A stretch of DNA of 64,000 nt from Nonomuraea maritima (GTDB lineage: Bacteria > Actinomycetota > Actinomycetes > Streptosporangiales > Streptosporangiaceae). The translations under genes were made by a program, and so were the position numbers. Under the pieces are notes generated by a model. That model had not been told where the DNA came from. It ran no database searches and was given only the letters and a program-made list of their open reading frames with translations. The stretch spans positions 49,470 to 113,469 of the forward strand of contig NZ_FNFB01000024.1 in NCBI RefSeq assembly GCF_900100395.1. The letters are read 5' to 3'. This document shows positions 34,120-42,077 of this stretch, piece after piece; the first letter of the stretch is position 1, and each line of letters begins with the position of its first letter.

Positions 34120-34971
34120 CTAAGGAAGGACGATGGTGGAGGCCAGGCCGGCTATGACAGGGATGATCCCGAGCAGGACGAACGCCGGCAAGAAGCACAA
34201 TCCCAAGGGGGCGACGGCCTTCACGCCGACGCTGCGCGCCGAGGCCACGGCTGCGGCCCTGGACGCCTCGCGGGCGTCGTCCGCGACCCGGGTGAGGACG
34301 TCCGCCACAGGAGCGCCGCTTTGGGCGGCGCGGCTCATCGCTTGGGCGAGTTGGCCCGTGGACGGGTCTTCGGCGAGCACTGCCCAAGTGGGCTCCGGGT
34401 CGGCGCCCAGGCGGAGCTGGGTGCTCACCCAGGACAGTCGGTGGCCGAGCGGGCCGCCGACCGCATGCGCGGCGATCTCGGTGGCAGCGCCCACCGGCCG
34501 GCCGGCCAGCAGGCAAGCCGTCACCAGGTCGGCGGCGAACGGGAGGTCCGCGACGATGCGCTGCCGCTCATCCCGAACTTGGTCGGGCTCTCGTCTGTGG
34601 AGGAACCAGCCGGCCGCCAGGGTGACGAGGAGGCCGACCACGGTTCCCGCATAGCCTCCGGTCAGGAATCCCGACAAGAGTCCGCTGACGGCAGCCATGG
34701 TCACCGTCCTGCGAGTGAGGGCGCGGGAACGAGGGTCGGCCGCGTGCAGCCACGCCGGGTGGTGCGGCTCCTCGTCCGTCGGCCGGGTCGGGTCATCAGG
34801 GCTCTGGACGCCGGGCGTAGCCCGGGAAGCTGTGAGAGCCGGTGAGCGCAGCCGGGCCAGGCGTTCTTCGGGTGTCCTTGGCGTCGACCAGAACCAGAGG
34901 GCTGCGGCCGCGCAAAGTGCTGACAGAAGCTGGAGCATGAGCAGTCCCGGGTCGATGAGATGGACGAGCAT
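34120..34971 (-). CDS. tadC: TadC-like inner-membrane pilus assembly protein
   Basis: A 283-residue type II secretion F-domain protein: an N-terminal membrane segment, a basic linker, a hydrophobic pair (AVSGLLSGFLTGGYAGTVVGLLV), the cytoplasmic F domain (LPFAADLVTACLLAGRPVGAA, LGADPEPTWAVLAED, LAQAMSRAAQSGAPVADVL) and C-terminal helices ending VIAGLASTIVLP. It forms the inner-membrane platform with TadB. Gene order after tadB supports the call. Confidence 0.88.
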   Translation of the reverse strand: MLVHLIDPGLLMLQLLSALCAAAALWFWSTPRTPEERLARLRSPALTASRATPGVQSPDDPTRPTDEEPHHPAWLHAADPRSRALTRRTVTMAAVSGLLSGFLTGGYAGTVVGLLVTLAAGWFLHRREPDQVRDERQRIVADLPFAADLVTACLLAGRPVGAATEIAAHAVGGPLGHRLSWVSTQLRLGADPEPTWAVLAEDPSTGQLAQAMSRAAQSGAPVADVLTRVADDAREASRAAAVASARSVGVKAVAPLGLCFLPAFVLLGIIPVIAGLASTIVLP

Positions 34972-35100
34972 TCGCCCGATGCTTCGGCGGCGTCCCCTCA
35001 GGAGGTTGTGATTGGGCTTCTTGCGTGTGGCTCGGGGAGGGCTGGCCGGTGGTTGCCGGCAGGGCTGCTGTGGTTCGCCTCGATCGGGATCCGTTGGCGT

Positions 35101-35817
35101 TCACGTCAGGGCTTTCGTGGCCATGCGGTGGGTCCACCACAGGCCGCAGGCGTCGAGCCCTGTTCCGGCCATCAGGCACATGACGCCGGGCAGGCTGCCG
35201 AACAGGAAGTCGAGCGGGCGCATGTTGAGTGCTCCTGCCATGAGGAGACCGAGGACCGGCAGGACGGCGAGCATCCTCGCGGTGGTACGCGGGCCTGCGA
35301 GTTGGGAAGCCACGTCCTGACGGTGTGCCTGGGCGGCGCGCTGGGTCTGCGCCACCCGGTCGATCAGGGCGGCCATGCCGGCGCCCACCGTCGTCCCGAC
35401 CTCCCAACAGGCCGCCAGCCGGCGTAGACCCTCTCCTCCTTCAGCCGGTGCCGCGGAGAGCAGGGCGGCCGGCACGTCGCCACCGTCTCTGGCCGCAGCA
35501 GCGACCTGGCGTAGGGCGTCGGGATCGGGGAAGTCGACGGCCGCCAGGGCCCCGGTAAGGGCCTCGCTCGGGGTGCGGCCGGCGGACAGCTCAGCCGACA
35601 GCGACTGGCAGAGCTCCGTCGTCGCTTGCCTCCAGGCGTCGGCTCGGCGGCCGGGGCGCAACCTGGCAAGCAGCCCGACCAGGAAGTGCCTGGAAGGGTC
35701 TGTACGGCTCTGAGACGGCCGCTGGAGGCGGTTCAGTCGGACGGTGGCTACGTCGGGGCCTGTCCACAGCCAGACGGCAAGAGCTGTGGATGACGCGGCC
35801 AGCAGCACACTGTTCAT
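35101..35817 (-). CDS. tadB: TadB-like inner-membrane pilus assembly protein
   Basis: 238 residues with an N-terminal membrane helix, a cytoplasmic F domain (CQSLSAELSAGRTPSEALTGAL, LAACWEVGTTVGAGMAALIDRVA) and a C-terminal helical pair (MLAVLPVLGLLMAGALN; GVMCLMAGTGLDACGLWW). It partners TadC in the membrane platform driven by the TadA ATPase. Its start overlaps the tadA stop by the ATGA arrangement. Confidence 0.88.
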   Translation of the reverse strand: MNSVLLAASSTALAVWLWTGPDVATVRLNRLQRPSQSRTDPSRHFLVGLLARLRPGRRADAWRQATTELCQSLSAELSAGRTPSEALTGALAAVDFPDPDALRQVAAAARDGGDVPAALLSAAPAEGGEGLRRLAACWEVGTTVGAGMAALIDRVAQTQRAAQAHRQDVASQLAGPRTTARMLAVLPVLGLLMAGALNMRPLDFLFGSLPGVMCLMAGTGLDACGLWWTHRMATKALT

Positions 35818-37982
35818 GAATTGTCACGCTCCACGGACAGTGGGACCCGCCGGAGCCCTGCAGCAGGGGACGGAGGCAGCGAAGGCCGGGCTTTGTGGAT
35901 CAGCGCTTCGTAGCCGGGGCCCGTCCGGGCGCGGCCCGCGGCATCGAACGACAGGGCGGGGACCGCCGCCACGAAGCCCGACGGCGACCGGGACAGCAGG
36001 CAGATCTCGGAGATGCGCCTTCGCCCGTCGGGACGGTCTCGCGTGAGATGGATGACGGCGTCGAGCGCGGCGGCGAGCTGGCTGTGGACCGCCTCTCTGC
36101 TCAGCCCTGCGGCGCAGCCCAACGCCTCCAGGCGGGGTGGCACGTCAGCCGCGGTGTTGGCGTGCAGTGTGCCGCAGCCGCCCTCGTGGCCGGTGTTGAG
36201 GGCCGCGAGCAGGTCGACCACCTCGGCTCCGCGAACCTCTCCCACCACCAGGCGGTCCGGACGCATGCGCAGCGCCTGACGTACGAGGTCGCGCAGGCCC
36301 ACTCCGCCCGCGCCTTCCAGGTTGGCCGGTCGGGACTCCAGGCGGACGACGTGCGGGTGCAACGGTCGGAGCTCGGCGGAGTCCTCCACCAGCAGCAGGC
36401 GCTCGCCGGGGTCGGCGAGGGAGAGCATGCCTGACAACAGTGTCGTTTTACCAGTGCCGGTTCCACCAGTTACGAGGAAGGCGAGCCTGGCGGTCACCAT
36501 GGCCGTCAGCACCGGCATCGCGGACGGCACGACGGTGCCCGCGGCGACCAGGTCGGTGAGGGTGAAGGTGCGCCTCGGCGGCAGCCGCAGAGAGATGCAC
36601 GTGCCGCCGGACGCCACCGGCGGCAGCACGGCATGAAGGCGGACCCCACCGGGCAGGCGGGCGTCGACATAAGGCGAAGCGTCGTCGAGACGCCTGCCCG
36701 CCGCGGTGGCCAGACGCTGGGCCAGCCGGCGTACGGCTCCGTCGTCGGCGAAAGCGACGGACGTACGGCGCAGACCTCCTCCGTCGTCGATCCACACCTC
36801 TCTTGGGCCGTTGACCAGGACGTCGGTTACGTCGGGCTGCGCAAGGAGTGGTTCGAGCGGGCCGGCGCCGATCAGGTCGGCGCAGAGGGCACGGGCCACG
36901 GCGAGGATCTCCGCGTCGCCGTAGACGGATTTCTCGGCTCGCAGCGCCACGGCCACCTGCGCGGCGCTGGGCTCGACACCGGCCCGGGCGAGGCGGACGC
37001 GCACGGCCTCCACGAGCTCCGGGGAGACGGGCGAGAGAGCCGTCGGTGCGGGGGCGCCGTCGCTGCGTACGAGGCTTTCGGGGGTGGCGTGGGTGGCCGC
37101 CCCTCTGACTCCCGTAGCTGGGACGGCGTCCGACCGGTGGCGTGGCCTGGTTGCGGCGGGGCTCGGCGCGCGGCTTCCGGCGGGTCGGCCTCCGGGCTCC
37201 CATCCCGCCACGGCGGGGCCGTTCGGTGGCCCGGCGACCTCGGCGCGGCCGGTCGGCGCGCCGGTGACCACAGCGGGGCCGGTCAGTGTGCGGGTGACCA
37301 CGGCGGGGCCGGTCGGCGTGCGGGTGGCTGTGGCTGGGCCGGTCAGTGTGCGGGTGACCACGGCGGGGCCGGTCGGCGTGCGGGTTGCTGTGGCGCGCAA
37401 GGACTGCACCGGCTGGATTGGGTGAGCGTCCGACGCGCTACGTGCTCCGGAATGGCCACCGCGCCCTTCCCCTGTCGTGGAAGCAGCGGTTCTCAGGCTG
37501 ACGGCGGAGTTCGGTGCCTGGGACCGCCTGTCTCCTGAATGGGCGGATGCGGAGCCGGTGACAAGAGCGCCGTCGGGCGCAGCGGTGGCCGAGCGCGAGG
37601 AGGAGGCAGAGCCCTGGCGGCGGTACGGGTGTGTCGTCGCGGGGAGCGGCGCGCTGCCTCCGGCCGCGCCGCACGGCGTAGCGAGAGGCGAACGAGCCTC
37701 GTTCACCACCTGTCGGACGGTAAGCAGCCCAGGCGCGGTAGGACTCGGGCCGGGTGAGGTTGGCGTCGGCGTGGGTGCGGTAGCGCTCGGCGTGGGCGCG
37801 GGCGGGCTTGGCGCAGGCCCGGGTGCCGCGGCACTTGGCGTGGGCGCGGCTGTGGTTCGCGCGGGTGTGGCGAGGGTCGATGTGGGGCTCGGGCTGGCCG
37901 TGCTTGCGGAGGGTGGCTGAGGCGGGTGGGGGGTGGGTGAGGGTGCGAGGTGCGGTGGCTGGGGTGCGGGGTCGGGGGTCAT
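35814..37982 (-). CDS. tadA: TadA/CpaF pilus ATPase with long repeat-bearing N-terminus
   Basis: The C-terminal ~400 residues are a VirB11/CpaF ATPase: ADLIGAGPLEPLLAQPDVTDVLVNG, Walker A GGTGTGKTT, the Asp box LLLVEDSAEL, Walker B region LRMRPDRLVVGEVRG and GHEGGCGTLHAN. It powers Flp pilus assembly at the inner face of the membrane. Residues 1-320 are a Pro/Ala/Thr-rich extension that the family normally lacks, including six copies of a 10-residue repeat (residues 201-260). The ATG at 37982 overlaps the tadZ stop, which supports the long form. Confidence 0.9.
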   Translation of the reverse strand: MTPDPAPQPPHLAPSPTPHPPQPPSASTASPSPTSTLATPARTTAAPTPSAAAPGPAPSPPAPTPSATAPTPTPTSPGPSPTAPGLLTVRQVVNEARSPLATPCGAAGGSAPLPATTHPYRRQGSASSSRSATAAPDGALVTGSASAHSGDRRSQAPNSAVSLRTAASTTGEGRGGHSGARSASDAHPIQPVQSLRATATRTPTGPAVVTRTLTGPATATRTPTGPAVVTRTLTGPAVVTGAPTGRAEVAGPPNGPAVAGWEPGGRPAGSRAPSPAATRPRHRSDAVPATGVRGAATHATPESLVRSDGAPAPTALSPVSPELVEAVRVRLARAGVEPSAAQVAVALRAEKSVYGDAEILAVARALCADLIGAGPLEPLLAQPDVTDVLVNGPREVWIDDGGGLRRTSVAFADDGAVRRLAQRLATAAGRRLDDASPYVDARLPGGVRLHAVLPPVASGGTCISLRLPPRRTFTLTDLVAAGTVVPSAMPVLTAMVTARLAFLVTGGTGTGKTTLLSGMLSLADPGERLLLVEDSAELRPLHPHVVRLESRPANLEGAGGVGLRDLVRQALRMRPDRLVVGEVRGAEVVDLLAALNTGHEGGCGTLHANTAADVPPRLEALGCAAGLSREAVHSQLAAALDAVIHLTRDRPDGRRRISEICLLSRSPSGFVAAVPALSFDAAGRARTGPGYEALIHKARPSLPPSPAAGLRRVPLSVERDNS
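37203..37382 (-). repeat. Six 30-bp tandem repeats in tadA
   Basis: Encodes successive decapeptides RTPTGPAVVT, RTLTGPATAT, RTPTGPAVVT, RTLTGPAVVT, GAPTGRAEVA and GPPNGPAVAG (residues 201-260). The first four are nearly identical in DNA in a 60-bp alternating pattern, and the last two have diverged. Confidence 0.85.
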
Positions 37983-39022
37983 GAGGCGGGGAGGAGGTCG
38001 TGGAGGAGGGAGGTGCAGAGGCTGCCGAGTACGGTGCGGGGGCCCAGTCTGGGCAACTCGCCGCGGTTGAGTGTTGCGGTGAGGCGGGGCTGGTCGGGGA
38101 GGTTGCCGACCGAGGGGATGCCCAGCGAGGACAGTGCCACCTCGTGGTCGATGGCTCCTGGGCGCAGGACCGCGCGGATGTCGGCGGTGTGCTTGCCGAT
38201 CTCGGACAGGACCTGGGCCGCTGACAGGATGCCGCGTACGTCGGCCGTCGCCACCATGACAGTCGTCCTGGCTCTGGTCAGGGCCTCGGTGCCGGCCGGG
38301 TCGAGATGGCGGGGAAGGTCGACGACCACCAGGTCGAAGCCTCGGGTACCCGCTTCGAGGACCGAGCGCATGGCTTGGGGCGGGATCGCCGCCACGTCGC
38401 CTCGATGGAAGGACAGCACCGCCAGATCGCCGAACGCCGGGAGCGCCGCCTGGAGCGCTCCGGCGTTGATGCGGCCCTCTCGTGCCACCAGATCGCCCCA
38501 GCGCGCCCCTGGCGTCTCCTCATGCCCCAGCAGGGCGTCTATGCCGCCACCCAGGGGGTCGGCGTCGACCAGCAGCGTACGGAGACGGTCGGCCGATGCC
38601 CGCAACGCCAGGCAGGCGGCCAGCACGCTCGCGCCCGCTCCGCCCCGGCCGCCGATCACGCAGATCACGGACCCGGAGCGGGGGTCGGGCTCCATGGCGT
38701 CGGCGAAGCGGTCGACGAGCAGCCGCTCGTCGACCGGGAGGGCCACGACGGTCTGCGCGCCCACCGCCACGCACTTGCGCCAGGTGTCGGGATCGTCGGG
38801 GTCGCGGGTCACGAGGACCACCTGGTCGCGTGCGGGCGGCTCGGCCGCGGCCACGGTGTCGGCCTGGTCGGCTCCCACCGCGACGATCGGGGCGAGGCTC
38901 CAGTAAGGGCGGGCGTGCGCGGGGACATGGGCCACGTCGAGTTGGGCGCCTGCGGCCGCGGCTATGCGGACCAGGTCGTCCAGCAGGGCGGGGTCTTCGG
39001 TGATGACCAATGGTCGATGCAT
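37979..39022 (-). CDS. tadZ: TadZ/Ssd-like septum-site/pilus-locus ATPase
   Basis: 347 residues: an N-terminal receiver-like domain (LVITEDPALLDDLVRIAAAAGA) and a MinD/ParA-type ATPase domain with VICVIGGRGGAGASVLAACLALR (deviant Walker A), LLVDADPLGGGIDALLG and FDLVVVDLPRHLDP. Actinomycete homologues (Rv3660c type, Ssd) are found at the head of tad loci and are thought to position the machinery. It is the first operon gene; a hairpin with a T-run lies 165 bases upstream. The ATG at 39022 starts the homologous region. Confidence 0.88.
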   Translation of the reverse strand: MHRPLVITEDPALLDDLVRIAAAAGAQLDVAHVPAHARPYWSLAPIVAVGADQADTVAAAEPPARDQVVLVTRDPDDPDTWRKCVAVGAQTVVALPVDERLLVDRFADAMEPDPRSGSVICVIGGRGGAGASVLAACLALRASADRLRTLLVDADPLGGGIDALLGHEETPGARWGDLVAREGRINAGALQAALPAFGDLAVLSFHRGDVAAIPPQAMRSVLEAGTRGFDLVVVDLPRHLDPAGTEALTRARTTVMVATADVRGILSAAQVLSEIGKHTADIRAVLRPGAIDHEVALSSLGIPSVGNLPDQPRLTATLNRGELPRLGPRTVLGSLCTSLLHDLLPAS

Positions 39023-39186
39023 GGGGAACCGGCCTCCCGAGGGTGGTGGGTGTTCGGGAGGACCACCTTGCTGGAGTCGGCGGCGGCCGGAAGGCGGTGG
39101 AACAGGTTCTGTGGACGACGAGCAGCGACGGGGCTCATGCCTGTGGACAGAGGGCGCTGACACGCGTACCGAAAGCAGGGGAAAAA

Positions 39187-39223
39187 AGGCGACCCCCGCC
39201 GGGGGGGAGAGCGGGGGTCGCCT
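39187..39223 (-). terminator. Strong hairpin with T-run in the tad leader
   Basis: A 13-bp perfect stem (AGGCGACCCCCGC pairs with GCGGGGGTCGCCT) with an 11-base loop. On the leftward transcript it is followed by six uridines (AAAAAA at 39182-39187 on the plus strand), the classic intrinsic-terminator form. No leftward gene ends here, so it lies in the probable 5' leader of tadZ and could act as an attenuator. Confidence 0.65.
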
Positions 39224-39884
39224 GATCGGTCCGGCTCCGGGGGGGTAGAGCCGGTCCCGTTTCAGAAGAAAGCTTTCATCACTGAACCGGAACATGGCAA
39301 GGGAGTCGCAAAGGCATCCCGTGCTTGCCGCTCCAGTTTCGGGTGATACCAACGTATGCTGCCCGATGGACTCGAGTTACGTCGAGGAGCAATCTCGCAT
39401 TTTCGCCAAGTTTTTTTCGTCAGCTCATAACGATCACATAAAGAGGTTACTCTCCGTGACGATCGTCAGTGGGCGGGCGGGTGATCCACGACCCAGCGGC
39501 GGACGGGACCCGACAGCCTGGTGCGCACGCGAGTAAAGGTCTTGACGCTGGGGGTTCCCAACAGGGTGGATCCGACGTAGAAAGGTGTTACGGACAAAGG
39601 TCCGGGCGCATCAGCCGGGTACCCACGTGCGACCAGCCGCGGGAGGCGCGTCGAGACGGGCTTGACCCGGTCCGACGGATACAGGTGCACGCTTGGTAAC
39701 CCGGCCGGATGCGCAAGGCGACGGCGTCTCATGACTGAGACGCCGTCAGCTATGTACAACCGCGTGCAGCTATGCGCCGGACGGTCCCGCCACACCACCA
39801 TCGGACTCCCTCGAACCACGCCATCGGCATCCCGCCACTCCGCCGTCGGGCCTCCGGCCGCACCACGGAAGAGGGGGTCAACGG

Positions 39885-40490
39885 GCTGACGCAACACGTG
39901 GCAGAGCGGGAACCGCGCTAGGCCGACGCGGCGACGACCGACAAGCATGCACCGCGTTCCGTCTCACCCGTTCGGGCCCTCACCGCGCCACCGTTGACCA
40001 CCGCCGCAGGAAAAAGCCTGGTCAGCGAGCCGCCGCACTTATGACAGAGCGATAAGGCCAACTCGGCGACGCAAAAACCGATACGCATGCAGCTCCATCG
40101 GCCTCCCGCCGCAGGAAAAAGGCATGGTCAGCGGGCAAAAAGGCGTGGTCAGCGGGCCGTCACAACCGAAGGTGGAGCGGGATACGCAGAAGGCGACACC
40201 GCCTCAACCAACAAGCATGCAACCGCGAACGACCTTTGCCGCTACCCCATCAACCGCCCGCCGCAGGACAAAAGGCGTGGTCAGCGGCTGCCGCACACAT
40301 GGCAGAGGGGGATACGCCAAAGGCCGACGCGGCCTCGAACGACGAATATGCACCGCCATTCGGACCGCCCGCCGCCGCAACCCCGCTGACCGACCACTCC
40401 AGAAGAAAGCCGTGGTCAGCGGACCGCAGAGCGGGCATGCGGAAGGTCGGCGCGGCCCTCAGCGATGAGCGTCCACCGCTATCGGCCTCC
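39885..40490 (+). repeat. About 130-bp degenerate tandem repeats
   Basis: About five units share GCCGCAGGAAAAAGGC, TGGTCAGCGG, CACATGGCAGAG-like and CGACGCGGC blocks. Copies of TGGTCAGCG(G) begin at 40019, 40125, 40146, 40278 and 40413; the last two intervals are 132 and 135 bp. Units have diverged by point changes and small indels. No coding function is apparent. Confidence 0.7.
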
Positions 40491-40619
40491 CACAGGGCTC
40501 AGCCTCTTGTTGCAGCCCTTCGGCCGCTGTCCGCACGGGGTGACGAGGCGTGTGGGGAAGCAGGTGCGAGTGCCTCTCCCCGCTGCGGGGAGCGCGGCGC
40601 CGCAGGTCAGCGGCGCCGC

Positions 40620-40703
40620 GGTGTACGGCTGCGTGGCCCTCAGCCGCGGTGTACGGCTGCGTGGCTCTCAGCCGCGGTGTACGGCTGCGTGGCCCTCAGC
40701 CGC
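40620..40703 (+). repeat. Three 28-bp perfect-length tandem repeats
   Basis: Units at 40620-40647, 40648-40675 and 40676-40703 each read GGTGTACGGCTGCGTGGC followed by a CTCAGCCGC-type end, with one substitution in the second. The stop of the leftward 40696 gene falls in the third unit, so the repeat array starts exactly at that gene's 3' end. Confidence 0.85.
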
Positions 40704-41475
40704 GTTGCATGGCCTCGCAGATGGCCGTGGTCTCGCGTACGCCCAGGACGACTGCTGAGGCACAGTGTTGTACCCACTGGGCCACTCCCTCCGGGCTGCC
40801 GCTCAGGTAGGCGCGCAGCGCCTCCCCGTACGGCAGTTCCAGGTGGCCCGCCTCCACGACCACCAGGGACTTCGGGTCGAGGCCGTACTCGACGAGGGTC
40901 AGGCGCGCGGCCGAGCGGGCGACGACGCCGTCGGCCGTGCCGAACGGGCGCAGCACCACCAGCTCCGCGTGCACCACCGAGGCGAGGACGAGCGCGGGCG
41001 CCTTCGTCGGCTGTTCCAGCAGGCTGAACAGGCTCTCGATGCGTACGGACGCGTCGGCCGCGGAGGGCGCAGGCCCCAGGCCGAGCGGGTCGGGGGCCTC
41101 CTCGGTGGCACGGGGGCGGCCGAGGGCGTCCTCCGGCGCGAGGCCGGCGGCCGCGACGGCGTGCAGCCGGGCGAGGACCTGCCTGGGCGCCTTGCGCCAG
41201 GTCGGGCCCATCCGTCCCAGTTCGGCGGACGCGCGCAGCGCCCCCTGAACGACGGGGTCGTGGACCTCGTCGCGGCGCAGGGAGTCGAGCGGCACGTCGA
41301 CGCCTTCGAGGGCGGCCGAGGCGCGGGCGCCGCGCAGGGACGACTCCGTCGAGACCGCGGGGCTGGCCCGGCGCAGGACACGGTGGCGGTAGAGCCGGTC
41401 GACGGCCTGCCGGGCCTCGTCCACCGCCTCCGCGACGCCGGGGAACTGGGCGATGACGGCCAAGGGGTCATTCAC
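40696..41475 (-). CDS. Fic-like fold protein with degenerate active-site motif
   Basis: A 259-residue helical protein. N-terminal RLYRHRVLRR and SLRGARASAALEGVDVPL resemble the Fic N-terminal region including the SxxxEG-type inhibitory helix, and LVVLRPFGTADGVVARSAARLTL lies where Fic proteins have HPFxxGNGRxxR. The catalytic His and the GNGR element are not conserved, so AMP-transfer is unlikely. Homologues occupy this position beside acs in other actinomycetes. The GTG at 41475 has AGGTG upstream. The frame extends beyond, without family similarity. Confidence 0.7.
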   Translation of the reverse strand: MNDPLAVIAQFPGVAEAVDEARQAVDRLYRHRVLRRASPAVSTESSLRGARASAALEGVDVPLDSLRRDEVHDPVVQGALRASAELGRMGPTWRKAPRQVLARLHAVAAAGLAPEDALGRPRATEEAPDPLGLGPAPSAADASVRIESLFSLLEQPTKAPALVLASVVHAELVVLRPFGTADGVVARSAARLTLVEYGLDPKSLVVVEAGHLELPYGEALRAYLSGSPEGVAQWVQHCASAVVLGVRETTAICEAMQRG

Positions 41476-42077
41476 GGCACCTGACCCTACCTGCGAGTAG
41501 CACTCCAGTATGTCAGGGAGCCACCGAACGCGCCCGCGGTCTCGTACCTGCGAGCAGCACGCCCGTACGGCGGGGAGTGTCACCGAACGGGCCCGCGCCC
41601 GCGGGCAATACGCCTGGACATCAAGGAGCGCCGCGTTCTCCTCCCAGCGATGCGAACAGCACCCTGTACCTCAAGGAGCCGCCGAAAAGGTCCGCTCTCG
41701 TACCAGCACGCCCGTAAGACGAACGGGGCCGGGCTCTCGTACCGGCGGGTAACAGGCCGGCACGTCGAGGAGGCGCTGGACGGGTTCGGGCTTTACAAGG
41801 TGACCCTCGGTGCACGCCGTCACCTGTCGCCGTTCGTACGGGAGAAAGGCTTCTCGGAGGGGGCCCATAAAGCCGTCTCGTCCCTCGCCATCCCGCATCT
41901 ACGTATTAGCCTCATTTCAGGATGACAACGTTTCAATTGCGTTTGTCATGCGAAGTGATAAGGAACGCCGCGATCCGCCGCAGGGGTACAGACCTGTCTA
42001 GACCTCTTGTGTACCGAGGCCGTGAGCTGGTGAAGTGGGACACGACCTAACCAATCTGGCCATAGAAGGAGCATGAG
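41476..42077. other. acs upstream region with degenerate repeats
   Basis: From 41488 to about 41750 short degenerate direct repeats (ACCTGCGAGxAGCACxCC followed by GAGxCACCGAACGxGCCCGC) recur at about 57-bp spacing, decaying to the right. From 41,900 to 42,077 the AT-richer acs promoter region carries an inverted repeat. No gene is evident. Confidence 0.5.
41922..41949. promoter_or_regulatory. Inverted repeat in the acs promoter region
   Basis: ATGACAA at 41922-41928 and TTGTCAT at 41943-41949 form a 7-bp inverted repeat, 21 bp centre to centre, in an AT-rich patch about 130 bases before acs. Two turns between half-sites fits a dimeric regulator; the protein is unknown. Confidence 0.35.

Larger units (their letters stand above)
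39023..40695. other. Gene-poor region upstream of the tad operon
   Basis: No frame here is convincing. The part next to tadZ carries two hairpins (39187-39223, 39231-39254). An AT-rich patch around 39400-39460 may hold the tad promoter on the minus strand. From about 39,885 to 40,490 there are roughly 130-bp direct repeats, and at 40620-40703 a 28-bp repeat. A 160-codon leftward frame at 39466-39948 lacks any motif or ribosome-binding site. Confidence 0.55.

Noticed and set aside
33388..34845. Rightward 485-codon frame across the tadC gene
   Set aside because: It is antisense shadow of tadC for much of its length, with Arg/Gly/Glu-rich non-protein-like composition.
39466..39948. 160-codon leftward frame upstream of tad
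   Set aside because: No ribosome-binding site, no domain, and composition unlike the host genes; it lies beside the repeat island.
39885..40703. Possible CRISPR array
   Set aside because: Units are long and degenerate or directly abutting, there are no unique spacers of constant length and no cas genes.
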